Shown here: positions 38,646-46,304 of the stretch, one piece after another
Layout: each line of letters begins with the position of its first letter
Position numbering within the stretch: the stretch's first letter is position 1
Source: Gammaproteobacteria bacterium
Lineage (GTDB): Bacteria > Pseudomonadota > Gammaproteobacteria > Pseudomonadales > Azotimanducaceae
Assembly: GCA_030425195.1 (NCBI GenBank)
Contig: JAUIAV010000011.1
Location: 62,001-126,000, forward strand
Reading direction: 5' to 3'
Length of the DNA stretch: 64,000 nt
Position numbers and translations under genes: made by a program
Notes under the pieces: generated by a model
What the model was told of the DNA's origin: nothing
Seen by the model: only the letters and a program-made list of their open reading frames with translations
The model's database searches: none

Positions 38646-39547
38646 GTTATCAGGAAGCGGATGCGCCGGTCTGTGAACGATCCACCGGCGTGGTCGATCT
38701 GATGATCCGTCCGAGAGAGAAAGACCTGGGGGAGTTCAGCGTAAGGCGGGTGCTGCCGGCTTCGGACCGGCAGATGGTCGGACCGTTCATCTTCTTTGAT
38801 CACATGGGTCCCGCTGAATTTCCGCCGGGCAAGGGGATTCAGGTACGTCCACACCCGCACATCGGCATCGCCACGATTACCTACCTTTTCGAGGGAGAGA
38901 TCCTGCATGCGGACAGCCTGGGCTACCGCCAGCCGATTCAGGCCGGCGCGGTGAATCTGATGACGGCAGGGCGTGGCATCGTGCACTCCGAGCGTGCCGG
39001 GAGCGACCTGGACGAGCGCTCGCGTCTGCACGGTATCCAGTCCTGGATGGCGCTGCCGGATGGTCAGGAAGAGATCGCTCCTGCGTTCGCCCATACCCCG
39101 GCCAGCGAGTTACCGCAGATAGACCGTGCGGGTGCCGTGGTCCGGATCATCATGGGTGAGGCGTTCGGCGAACGCTCCCCGGTCACGACCTATGCGCCGA
39201 CCCTGTATCTCGACTGCGCAATGATCGCCGGTGGTGAGCTGCCGCTGCCCGACAGCTATGAGGAACTGGCCCTGTATGTGGTTTCAGGGAAGGTGGTGGT
39301 GGGGACGTGCACGGTGGAGAGCGGCGTGATGGCCGTGCCGTGCCCGGACGCGGAAGTGTCCGTTCAGGCGCTGGAAGCGTCCCGCCTCATGGTGATAGGC
39401 GGGCGGCCGTCCGGGGAACGTCACATCTGGTGGAATTTCGTCTCGAGTTCCGAGGAGCGTATCGAGCAGGCGAAGGCGGACTGGCAGTCCGGGGGGTTCG
39501 AACCCGTGCCGGGCGACGAGGAGTTCATTCCTCTGCCCGGCCGGTAG
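38642..39547 (+). CDS. Pirin family protein (second copy, human-pirin type)
   Basis: A 301-residue bicupin of the longer pirin subgroup. It shows FSVRRVLPASDRQMVGPFIFFDHMGPAEFPPG, RPHPHIGIATITYLFEGEILHADSLG with the iron-binding His residues, MTAGRGIVHSERAG with a further ligand, and a second cupin ending in IWWNFVSSSEERI. Start ATG overlaps the preceding pirin stop (ATGA), so the pair is translated together. Pirins act as redox-sensing or quercetinase proteins; two in tandem behind katG suggest an oxidative-response role, which is inference. Confidence 0.92.
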   Translation: MSYQEADAPVCERSTGVVDLMIRPREKDLGEFSVRRVLPASDRQMVGPFIFFDHMGPAEFPPGKGIQVRPHPHIGIATITYLFEGEILHADSLGYRQPIQAGAVNLMTAGRGIVHSERAGSDLDERSRLHGIQSWMALPDGQEEIAPAFAHTPASELPQIDRAGAVVRIIMGEAFGERSPVTTYAPTLYLDCAMIAGGELPLPDSYEELALYVVSGKVVVGTCTVESGVMAVPCPDAEVSVQALEASRLMVIGGRPSGERHIWWNFVSSSEERIEQAKADWQSGGFEPVPGDEEFIPLPGR

Positions 39548-39563
39548 GGTTCTCCGGACGCGA

Positions 39564-40334
39564 TCAGGTACCGGTCCAGTTCGGCGCACGCTTCTCCGCA
39601 AAGGCCACGGGACCTTCCTTGGCATCGTTCGAGCTGAAGACTGTCCGGGACAGCGGCTCCTGCATCTTCCAGAGGGTTTCCTCGTCGTAGCCCTGCGAGG
39701 CGGCCCGTACCAGCGTTTTGGACGCGGCCACGGCAAGCGGAGCGTTCTCTGCAATCCGTTCCGCCCAGCCGATGGCGGCTTCGAGCGCGCCGCCCGGTTC
39801 CGTCAGCTCGCTCAGCATGCCGGATTCCAGAGCAACTTCGGCGGTGATGGGTTCACCGGTAATGGCCATTTCCATGGCTCGGGTGACCCCGACCCGAGCC
39901 GGCAGCCGGAAGACACCACCAGCCGCGGCAAACAGGCCGACCTTGACCTCGCGGATGCCGATCTTGGCGCCTCTGGAGGCGACCAGCAGGTCGCAGGTCA
40001 GCGCGATCTCGCAGCCGCCGGCCAGTGCAAAGCCTTCGATGGCGGCAATCAGAGGTTTCCTGCTGCCTTCACGGATGAAGGTGGTCAGAGGGCCGATGTC
40101 TTCGCCCCGGGCGAAAGCCTTCAGATCCATGCCTGAGCAGAACCCACGACCGTTGCCGGTGATGATACCGGCCGTCAGAGAATTGTCTTCGTCCAGTTCC
40201 CTCACCGCGTTCAGCAGGCCGTTCGAAAGAGCGCCGTTGATGGCGTTCATCGCCTCCGGACGGTTCAGGGTGATGATCATGATACGGTCCCGTCTTTCGA
40301 CCAGGACCGCCTGTTCTTCGGCGGCATCGCTCAT
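39564..40334 (-). CDS. Enoyl-CoA hydratase/isomerase (crotonase) family protein
   Basis: A 256-residue crotonase-fold enzyme. The two oxyanion-hole peptides are FCSGMDLKAF and EGFALAGGCEIALTCD; RIMIITLNRPEAMNAIN is the usual N-terminal strand. The residue pattern after the second loop (KIGIREVKVGLFAAAGGVFRLP) has a Glu at the position of one catalytic acid. It could hydrate or isomerise enoyl-CoA in beta-oxidation. It stands alone between the second pirin and the sulfate-type transporter, both tail-to-tail or separated by over 50 bases. Confidence 0.9.
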   Translation of the reverse strand: MSDAAEEQAVLVERRDRIMIITLNRPEAMNAINGALSNGLLNAVRELDEDNSLTAGIITGNGRGFCSGMDLKAFARGEDIGPLTTFIREGSRKPLIAAIEGFALAGGCEIALTCDLLVASRGAKIGIREVKVGLFAAAGGVFRLPARVGVTRAMEMAITGEPITAEVALESGMLSELTEPGGALEAAIGWAERIAENAPLAVAASKTLVRAASQGYDEETLWKMQEPLSRTVFSSNDAKEGPVAFAEKRAPNWTGT

Positions 40335-40388
40335 TGCAGACTCCTTCTGTTTGGATTGCCCGAATAGTCGCCAGGGTGTGATCTCAGT

Positions 40389-42029
40389 TCAAGTCCTGTG
40401 GTCTTCCGTCCGGGTAATCGCCAGAGCGGCCTGAATGGCGTCCTTCCGGGAGGCGAAACGCTGAGTTTCCTTCACGAGCTCCAGAGACCCGAGCTGGGTC
40501 ATCACCCGTGCGAGGGGAAAACTCAACCCCACGATCAGGACTTCACTCCTGGCAGCGACGGCCCGCTGGATCAGTTCCTCGAGCTCCAGTCCGGCGCTGC
40601 CATCGATGCGGGGCACATCGAGCAGATCGAGAATGAGAACATCGTAGTGCTCGAGAGCGGAAAAGCGACGGGCCATCTCGTTGGCCGCGCCGAAGCTCAT
40701 GAGCCCCGAGAGGTGCACGAGCAGCACCGTATCGCCGCATGCCTTCAGCAGCCGGGCCTCCTCCGGATTGAGAAGATCGTGCTCGTCCGCGTGGGTGAGG
40801 GTGCGGATGGATTCCTTCTGCAGATCCGCGGCTTCCTTCACGAACAGAAGACTGGCCAGAACGATGCCGCAGCCAACCGCGGTGATGATGTCGACGAAGA
40901 CGGTGAGAATGAAGACCACGATCATCAGGACGAGATCGCGGCGAGGTGCCCGGTGAGCACGTGCGAGGAACCGCCAGTCGATCACGTCCACGCCCACCTT
41001 GATCAGCACCCCCGCCAGCGCGGCCTGGGGGATGTGCGAAACGACGGGGCCGAGGCCGATGGCGATGGCCAGCAGGAAAAGGGCATGCATCACACCCGAG
41101 AGCGGGGTGCGACCGCCGGCCTGAATGTTGGTCAGGGTGCGGATCGTGGCGCCTGCGCCGGGGATGCCGCCGAGCAGACCCGCGGCCAGATTTCCCACAC
41201 CCTGGCCCACCAGTTCCCTGTCAGAGTCGTGGAAGGTCGCCGTCGCGTTCTCCGCCACCAGAGACGTGAGCAGCGAGTCGATGGAGCCGAGGGCGGCCAG
41301 AACCAGAGCGCTGGCGATCATGTCGCCGAGCAGGTCCCGCTCGAAGTCGGGCAGCTGCAGCGTCGGGAGAGCGGAGGGTACCGTCCCGAGATCGGGGACG
41401 TCTGTGAGGATGAGTCCGGTTGCGGTTCCGAGGAGGATGGCCAGCAGAGGCGGTGGGATGATCCGTGCGATCGGTCGTGGTGTCCTGAAGCAGATCAGCA
41501 CGGCGAGCAGACCCACCAGCAGGGCATTGAGGTTCGGATGGGCGAGGTATTCGGGCAGCACGCTCAGGGCGTTCACCACGTTTGCCGGTGAGCTGAAACC
41601 GAGCAGGGGGTCGAGCTGCATGATGATGATGATGGCGCCGATGCCGGTCATGAAGCCGGATATCACCGGGTAAGGCATCAGCTTGATGTAGCCGCCGAGC
41701 TTCAGATAGCCGAACAGAATCTGAAACAGGCCCGTGAGCATGACGACGGTGAACGCCGCGGCCGGGTTGTGTCCGAACTGCGTGAACACGGACGCAGCCA
41801 CGATCGTCATGGGTCCGGTCGGGCCGGAAATCTGCGTGGCGGTACCGCCGAACAGCGAAGCGAACAGTCCGACGCAGATGGCACCGTACAGACCGGCCAC
41901 GGGCCCTGCGCCGGAGGCCACGCCGAACGCCAGCGCGAGCGGCAGGGCCACGATGGCGGCTGTCGCGCCGCCGATCAGATCGCCGCGGAAGTTTGCGGTG
42001 CTCAACCGGTTGGGGAGAAGAGGGCTCAC
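40389..42029 (-). CDS. SulP family anion transporter with STAS domain
   Basis: A 546-residue inner-membrane transporter. The membrane part starts FRGDLIGGATAAIVALPLALAFGVASGAGPVAGLYGAI, the SulP signature, and shows TQISGPTGPMTIVAASVF and NLAAGLLGGIPGAGATIRTLTNIQAGGRTPLSG, with about 12-14 helices. A STAS domain occupies roughly the last 110 residues (TVLLVHLSGLMSFGAANEM, LILDLLDVPRIDGSAG). Substrates in the family are sulfate, bicarbonate or dicarboxylates. The N-terminal half resembles the bicarbonate-type SulP (BicA/DauA) as well as sulfate carriers. A small XRE regulator gene lies 10 bases upstream and is probably co-transcribed. Confidence 0.92.
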   Translation of the reverse strand: MSPLLPNRLSTANFRGDLIGGATAAIVALPLALAFGVASGAGPVAGLYGAICVGLFASLFGGTATQISGPTGPMTIVAASVFTQFGHNPAAAFTVVMLTGLFQILFGYLKLGGYIKLMPYPVISGFMTGIGAIIIIMQLDPLLGFSSPANVVNALSVLPEYLAHPNLNALLVGLLAVLICFRTPRPIARIIPPPLLAILLGTATGLILTDVPDLGTVPSALPTLQLPDFERDLLGDMIASALVLAALGSIDSLLTSLVAENATATFHDSDRELVGQGVGNLAAGLLGGIPGAGATIRTLTNIQAGGRTPLSGVMHALFLLAIAIGLGPVVSHIPQAALAGVLIKVGVDVIDWRFLARAHRAPRRDLVLMIVVFILTVFVDIITAVGCGIVLASLLFVKEAADLQKESIRTLTHADEHDLLNPEEARLLKACGDTVLLVHLSGLMSFGAANEMARRFSALEHYDVLILDLLDVPRIDGSAGLELEELIQRAVAARSEVLIVGLSFPLARVMTQLGSLELVKETQRFASRKDAIQAALAITRTEDHRT

Positions 42030-42039
42030 GATCGGTTTC

Positions 42040-42285
42040 CTAGCCCTTGAGCCTCACCCCCCGGCCGCCCTCGAAACTGTCCGCACCCTCCGCGATCAGC
42101 ACCACGCCTTCCCGGTCCAGGGTGTCGACGATCTTGACGAGTGTGTCCACGTTGCTGCGCACCGTGTCCGCGCTTGCTTCCATCCTCCGGATGGTGGCCA
42201 GCGACACGCCGCTGAGTTCGGACAGGGTGCGCTGATCCATGTTCAGGAGTGCTCTGGCCGCCTTCATCTGTCTGCCTGAAATCAT
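42040..42285 (-). CDS. XRE family helix-turn-helix regulator
   Basis: An 81-residue single-domain regulator. The HTH is ISGRQMKAARALLNMDQRTLSELSGVSLATIRRMEASADTVRSNVDTLVKIVDTL, with the standard Cro/C1 spacing, followed by a short tail (GVVLIAEGADSFEGGRGVRLKG). It is the first gene of the transcript that continues into the SulP transporter, ten bases downstream, and so is expected to control that transporter. An AT-rich inverted repeat directly upstream is a likely operator for self-regulation. Confidence 0.9.
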   Translation of the reverse strand: MISGRQMKAARALLNMDQRTLSELSGVSLATIRRMEASADTVRSNVDTLVKIVDTLDREGVVLIAEGADSFEGGRGVRLKG

Positions 42286-42319
42286 TGCCGCCCCGCGGGA
42301 TCTTCTCTAGTTGTCAAAA

Positions 42320-42338
42320 ATGATACTTAAAATATCAT
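42320..42338. promoter_or_regulatory. Inverted repeat upstream of the XRE-SulP genes, likely operator
   Basis: ATGATA-N7-TATCAT in an AT-rich stretch (about 42310-42365), 35-53 bases before the XRE start codon on the minus strand. The AT-rich surroundings and symmetric arms fit an operator overlapping the promoter of the XRE-SulP transcript. Base composition differs sharply from the flanking genes. Confidence 0.55.
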
Positions 42339-42402
42339 AAATGATCTAAAAATACTTAAATAAGCAGCAGAGAGTCTCAACAATGCGTAGACGGCCGTCC
42401 GG

Positions 42403-43713
42403 TCAGGCCGACACAGCGTCCTCGGCGGGGGCAGATCCCAGCAGCATGTCGAGCCGCTGATCCGTGAATTTCTGCAGGCGCACCATGTGCCCGGCGCGGA
42501 GCTGATCCCGGCCATTCGCGTCCAGCTTGTCGAACCAGTCGTCCTCGCCCAGCATCTCCCCCAGCCTCGGCGGATTGCGGTGCATCATCTGCACGTCCAC
42601 GCGTTTCGGTTCCAGACCGCGCAGGATGCCGCGATTGAAATGGGAATGGATGGTCACCCGCTCGCCGGGCTCGGTCCGGTCTCCCTGCCAGTGCCAGACG
42701 CCATGGGTGAAATAGACGACCGAACCTTTCGGCATCTCGATGGGAATGCCACGGTCCAGCCCTTCGCCGGGCTTGGGACCTCGTCGCGCCTGATGTGATC
42801 CGGGCACGATCCAGGTAGGGCCGGATGCCACGGTCCAGTCCTCCAGTGCCCAGACGCCGACGCCTGTCATGGCAAACTCCGGATAAGGTTCCGGCACCAT
42901 CGAGTAGTCGGTGTGCATGGGTATGAACCCCGGTCCGGGTCCGCGCCGGATGGCGCTGATGGATGCGATCACCGCACCGCGTCCGAGGCTTGCATCCATC
43001 AGGGTCATCAGAGGAGCGTTCTGCACCAGCCGTTCGAACTCCGTGCCATGGTAGAGCATCCACTGCAGCTGGGTTCGATCGTGCGACCAGACGGCGCGCA
43101 GGGTGGCCTCGCGCACTTCGTCAGCAAACTCCGGACTGATGGCCCCTTCGATGACGGTAAAACCCTGTTCTTCGACCTCGCGGACGTGTCTCTCCATGCC
43201 GAGTGCCCGGGCGCGATGGGCGATGTCCGGATTCTCCACCGTCATTCTGGCCATGTGGTCGTGGAAGAGTCCCAGCAGCTCAGCCGTTCGAGCGTCTTCA
43301 ATCGGATTCCGAATGCGGACGGCACCGGCGCCGAAGAGGTGCTCGACTTCCCGCATGGCCCGTTGCATGACGCCCGGTGCCCTGGCGCCGACCACCTGGG
43401 CGAGCGCCAGGCCTGCCTGGTAACTGCCCTCGACCTGAAGGCCCGGTGTCTGCAGCGGTTCCCTGCCGATCCTGGTGTTCTCGCCGTCATAGGTCAGGGA
43501 CCACTGAGCTACGCCGCCCGGAAATCCCAGGTGTGGTGGTGCGTCGCTGAAGCGTTCGGTGAGGCTGAAGGGCGGCAGCTTTTCGCCGGATGCGGCAAGT
43601 GCCCTGGTCAGATGATCCCGGGCCCGTTCCAGCCACTGGTCGGAAAGGAATTCACACTGGTGCGGCAGGCACAGAACGGGCGCTTCGCCTTCGAGCAGGT
43701 TGTCCAGACTCAT
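42403..43713 (-). CDS. Phytanoyl-CoA dioxygenase-like protein with an N-terminal extra domain
   Basis: A 436-residue protein. The C-terminal ~230 residues are a PhyH-type 2-oxoglutarate/Fe(II) dioxygenase: EVEEQGFTVIEGAISPEFADEV, PMHTDYS (H-x-D iron ligands) and the distal His with Arg in HSHFNRG. The N-terminal ~170 residues (YDGENTRIGREP, VEGSYQAGLALAQVV, a helical bundle) are unassigned; a sterol-carrier-like fold is one possibility. The ATG at 43713 (MSLDNLLEG) follows GGGGAGATG; an in-frame start 19 codons upstream lies next to the divergent SRPBCC gene region. Substrate unknown; acyl-CoA or a lipid is suggested by context. Confidence 0.85.
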   Translation of the reverse strand: MSLDNLLEGEAPVLCLPHQCEFLSDQWLERARDHLTRALAASGEKLPPFSLTERFSDAPPHLGFPGGVAQWSLTYDGENTRIGREPLQTPGLQVEGSYQAGLALAQVVGARAPGVMQRAMREVEHLFGAGAVRIRNPIEDARTAELLGLFHDHMARMTVENPDIAHRARALGMERHVREVEEQGFTVIEGAISPEFADEVREATLRAVWSHDRTQLQWMLYHGTEFERLVQNAPLMTLMDASLGRGAVIASISAIRRGPGPGFIPMHTDYSMVPEPYPEFAMTGVGVWALEDWTVASGPTWIVPGSHQARRGPKPGEGLDRGIPIEMPKGSVVYFTHGVWHWQGDRTEPGERVTIHSHFNRGILRGLEPKRVDVQMMHRNPPRLGEMLGEDDWFDKLDANGRDQLRAGHMVRLQKFTDQRLDMLLGSAPAEDAVSA

Positions 43714-43796
43714 TGCATCATCTCCCCTTTGCCCTGACAGATAGCACATCGGTATGCTGGCCGTCGACATTCAGATACCTGTGAGGGAGAAAAAGC

Positions 43797-44219
43797 ATGA
43801 GCGAAGCCAAAGTCGTCAAGCAGATCGGTGCTCCGGCGGACGCCGTCTGGGCGCAGTTGGGCAATTTTGCAGGCATGGAGGCCGGTGGCGGAATCGACTC
43901 CGTCACCTACGAAGGGGAAGGCGTGGGCATGACGAGGACCATCGTGATGGGCGGCCGGCCGATCGTTGAGCGCCTCGAAGTGCGCGACGACGATGCGCGG
44001 ACGCTTACCTACGTCATCATCAATGAGGATGGACCGCTGCCGTTCGCCAACTATTCCTCCACCATTCGTGTCGACGACAATGGTGATGGAACCTGCACCG
44101 TGGATTGGACCGGTACGTTCGAGCCCCGGGGCGTGGATGAGGCGGAAGCCGTGAACATGGCTTCCGGCATCTATGCCGGGGGGATCAAGCGGGCGAGAGC
44201 AGCGCTGGGCGTTGACTAG
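43797..44219 (+). CDS. SRPBCC family protein (polyketide cyclase/START-like)
   Basis: A 140-residue single-domain protein of the START/Bet v1-like superfamily. The starting SEAKVVKQIGAPADAVWAQLGNFAGMEAGGGIDSVTYEGEG and the centre VGMTRTIVMGGRPIVERLEVRDDDARTLTYVIINEDGPLPFANYSSTIRV follow the family's usual beta-alpha pattern forming a hydrophobic pocket. It would bind or process a small hydrophobic ligand. It is divergent from the PhyH-type gene, 83 bases away, so the two may be co-regulated. No catalytic residues can be assigned. Confidence 0.88.
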   Translation: MSEAKVVKQIGAPADAVWAQLGNFAGMEAGGGIDSVTYEGEGVGMTRTIVMGGRPIVERLEVRDDDARTLTYVIINEDGPLPFANYSSTIRVDDNGDGTCTVDWTGTFEPRGVDEAEAVNMASGIYAGGIKRARAALGVD

Positions 44220-44319
44220 GCGTCGAGAACATTAGGTGGATTTACTTAGTGACCATTAAATCAGTAAAAACTAAATTAGAAACTTATGAATTACTGAGAT
44301 TTGATGGCAAGAGGACTCC
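44220..44319 (+). promoter_or_regulatory. AT-rich upstream region of the Gly/Gln-rich protein gene
   Basis: A 100-base gap of high AT content in a GC-rich background. It includes a 6-bp dyad TTTACT (44241-44246) with AGTAAA (44263-44268), a possible binding site for the ArsR-type regulator encoded at the end of the same gene set. Clear -35/-10 pairs could not be fixed. Confidence 0.4.
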
Positions 44320-44655
44320 ATGATGTTGAAGAAAGCCTTATCCGGATCATTGATCATCGTCGCCGGTATCCTGACGATTCCGATGGCCTCTGCTGCGGAA
44401 GCGTCCCAGACACGCGAGCAGGTTCGCTCTGAAGTGCAGACCCAGGAAGAATCGCCCGCAGGCGCCACAGAGCAGAACCGCAACCGGGAACGCGAACTGA
44501 AGCAGCAGGCGGAATCTGCTGGCCAGGGTGAGGGCCAGGGTAAAAGTCAGGGCCAGGGCCAGGGCAAAGGCAAAGGGCAGGCACAGGGTCAGAATATGGG
44601 TCGAGGTCCCCAGAGCGGTGGACAGGGTAGAGGCGGTCCGGGCCGTGGTCGCTGA
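44320..44655 (+). CDS. Secreted Gly/Gln-rich low-complexity protein
   Basis: A 111-residue protein with a clear signal peptide (KKALSGSLIIVAGILTIPMASA, cut near residue 25). The mature part has a charged Gln/Glu/Arg region, then a low-complexity Gly/Gln/Lys run built from GQG units between about residues 68 and 92, ending PGRGR. No fold is recognised. Positive charge and flexibility suggest a polyanion- or metal-binding filler, or a matrix component, which is inference. GAGGA precedes the two adjacent ATG codons (44320, 44323). It begins a set with an EF-hand protein and an ArsR regulator. Confidence 0.7.
   Translation: MMLKKALSGSLIIVAGILTIPMASAAEASQTREQVRSEVQTQEESPAGATEQNRNRERELKQQAESAGQGEGQGKSQGQGQGKGKGQAQGQNMGRGPQSGGQGRGGPGRGR
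44521..44592 (+). repeat. Hexanucleotide-based repeat inside the Gly/Gln-rich gene
   Basis: About twelve hexamers of the type GGCCAG, GGTGAG or GGCAAA in tandem, encoding Gly-Gln/Glu/Lys pairs. The unit length keeps the reading frame, so copy-number change would lengthen or shorten the protein without breaking it. Confidence 0.75.
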
Positions 44656-44677
44656 GGCCGCCAGACCGCGGTCTCCG

Positions 44678-45007
44678 ATGCGCGTAACCGCCCTGCTGCT
44701 GGCGGTATCCGTAGCCGCGTCTGCGGCAGCACAGCCGGGACCTGGTGGCGGGCCGCCCGCATTCGAGACCTTCGATGTGGATGGCGACGGCCGTATCTCA
44801 GAGAAGGAATTCTACGAGGCGCGCGGTCATCGAATCGCCGAGCGGGCAGCGGAAGGTCGTCCGATGAAACATCTCAGCAGCGCGCCTTCTTTCGAGGAGA
44901 TCGATAGGGACGGCAGCGGCTCGATCGACCCGGAAGAGTTTGCCGGTCATCAGGCCAGCCATCAGGCGGGCATGCGCGCGACGGATGGAGACGGAGCGCG
45001 TGACTGA
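44678..45007 (+). CDS. Secreted EF-hand calcium-binding protein
   Basis: A 109-residue protein with a signal peptide (RVTALLLAVSVAASAAAQ) and two canonical EF-hand loops: residues 33-44 (Asp33, Asp35, Asp37, Gly38, Glu44) and residues 76-87 (Asp76, Asp78, Ser80, Gly81, Glu87). Both have the conserved Ile in the middle. It should bind Ca2+ in the periplasm. The ATG at 44678 lies 22 bases after the stop of the Gly/Gln-rich gene, and the ArsR gene overlaps its 3' end, so the three genes form an operon. Similar small EF-hand proteins are sometimes grouped near metal-handling genes; function here is unknown. Confidence 0.85.
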   Translation: MRVTALLLAVSVAASAAAQPGPGGGPPAFETFDVDGDGRISEKEFYEARGHRIAERAAEGRPMKHLSSAPSFEEIDRDGSGSIDPEEFAGHQASHQAGMRATDGDGARD

Positions 45008-45314
45008 GCCCGCGCTGCCGGAGCTGGACCTGGCGCGAATGCGCTCAAACGCGGATGAGGCCGCGGATCTTCTGAAGACGCTTTCGAGCCCTCATCGATT
45101 ACTCATCCTCTGCTTTCTTGCTGAGGGTGAGGCCTCGGTGGCCGAGCTGAACGGTCGGTTGCCATTGAGTCAGTCTGCGTTGTCGCAGCACCTGGCGGTG
45201 CTGCGCTCGCACCGGCTCGTCTCCACGCGCCGTGAAGCGCAGACCATCTACTATTCGCTCGCGGAGAGCGATGCACTACCGATCATTCGAACGCTGCACG
45301 ACATCTACTGCTGA
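45000..45314 (+). CDS. ArsR family regulator with a conserved cysteine pair (BigR/SqrR/HlyU-like)
   Basis: A 104-residue winged-helix regulator if started at the GTG at 45000, which has GGAG just upstream and overlaps the EF-hand stop by eight bases; an ATG at 44985 is the alternative. The HTH reads ASVAELNGRLPLSQSALSQHLAVLRSHRLVSTRREAQTIYYSL. The metal-site ELCVCD motif of ArsR/SmtB sensors is missing; instead Cys38 (LLILCFL) and Cys104 (DIYC, the last residue) occupy the positions of the reactive thiol pair in persulfide- or redox-sensing members such as HlyU and SqrR. It is probably the regulator of its own three-gene set. Confidence 0.87.
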   Translation: MTEPALPELDLARMRSNADEAADLLKTLSSPHRLLILCFLAEGEASVAELNGRLPLSQSALSQHLAVLRSHRLVSTRREAQTIYYSLAESDALPIIRTLHDIYC

Positions 45315-45327
45315 CGCGTTTCAGGCC

Positions 45328-46302
45328 TCAGAACGATCTTTCTGCGGTGGTAGCCCCGTACATCCTGTCCCCCGTTTCCGCCCTGAGCAGCTCGAGCTCT
45401 CTGGCGAGCGCGATGCGTCCCGCTTCGGCGGCCGGGTGGTCGGGATAGTAGGAAAGTTCTGACTCCGGATCCCCGGCGATCCGAGTACCGATCAGCACCC
45501 GTGGTTTCGAGTAGTCGTACGGTCGGGCCCGATGCAGAATGCAGCGATTGTCCCAGAAGAGGGTATCGCCCGGCTGCCAGTGATGTGTGTAGACGCGGGT
45601 CGGTTCACAGACGATGAAATCGGTCAGCATCTGCAGCAGTGCCCGGCTTTCGTCCCGCGGGAGGCCCGGAATACCGAAAGCATGCCGGGCGACAAAGATG
45701 GCTTTCCTGCCGGTCTCCGGATGCTCCTTCACGAGCGGCCGCAGGTAAGCCTCTCCGTGATAAACCGAATCCGCACGCACGGGCGGGAAATCGCCGATGT
45801 CGTTGGCCTGCGAGTATTGAGTGGAGTGATAGGCGCTCAGCCCGGCGATCTTCTCCTTCGTCGCATCGTCCAGGGCATCGTAGGCGGCGCGGGCATCTGC
45901 CAGTTCGGTTTCCCCACCCTCATCGGGCACGGTGACGGCCGAGAGCATGGCGCATTTCGAGCTCAGCGGTTTGTAGGTGGAGTCCGTATGCCAGGCTTCA
46001 TTGCCGACGTTGGTACGCATCACCTGTGTATCGAGATCCATGATGTCGCCGTATTCTCCTTCGGCGACGCGCTTCTGATTCGACATGGGCGCACCGCCGA
46101 ATTCGAGCTCGCCGAAGCGCAGACCGAAATCGATGTTCTCCTTTTCCGTGAGAAACTGTCCCGGAAGAAGCAGAAAGCCGTACTCGAGGAAGGCCGCATG
46201 AATAGCGGCGAATTCGTTGTCGGTCAGGTTGCCGAGATGTACGCCGGTCACGGTGGCCCCGAAAGTTCTGCCTTCCACCGGCTGGATAGTCAGTTCAGCC
46301 AT
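45328..46302 (-). CDS. TauD/TfdA family 2-oxoglutarate dioxygenase
   Basis: A 324-residue Fe(II)/2-oxoglutarate dioxygenase. The iron-binding triad is visible in WHTDST (H-x-D) and ILHRARPYD (distal His), with the 2-oxoglutarate-binding Arg in the KPRVLIGTRIAG region. LTIQPVEGRTFGATVTGVHLGNLTDNEFAAIHAAFLEYGFLLLPGQ is the usual N-terminus. Relatives hydroxylate taurine, 2,4-D or other sulfonates and phenoxyacids; the true substrate cannot be read. It is two bases from the metallo-beta-lactamase gene end on the same strand, which is transcribed first. Confidence 0.92.
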   Translation of the reverse strand: MAELTIQPVEGRTFGATVTGVHLGNLTDNEFAAIHAAFLEYGFLLLPGQFLTEKENIDFGLRFGELEFGGAPMSNQKRVAEGEYGDIMDLDTQVMRTNVGNEAWHTDSTYKPLSSKCAMLSAVTVPDEGGETELADARAAYDALDDATKEKIAGLSAYHSTQYSQANDIGDFPPVRADSVYHGEAYLRPLVKEHPETGRKAIFVARHAFGIPGLPRDESRALLQMLTDFIVCEPTRVYTHHWQPGDTLFWDNRCILHRARPYDYSKPRVLIGTRIAGDPESELSYYPDHPAAEAGRIALARELELLRAETGDRMYGATTAERSF

Positions 46303-46304
46303 AT

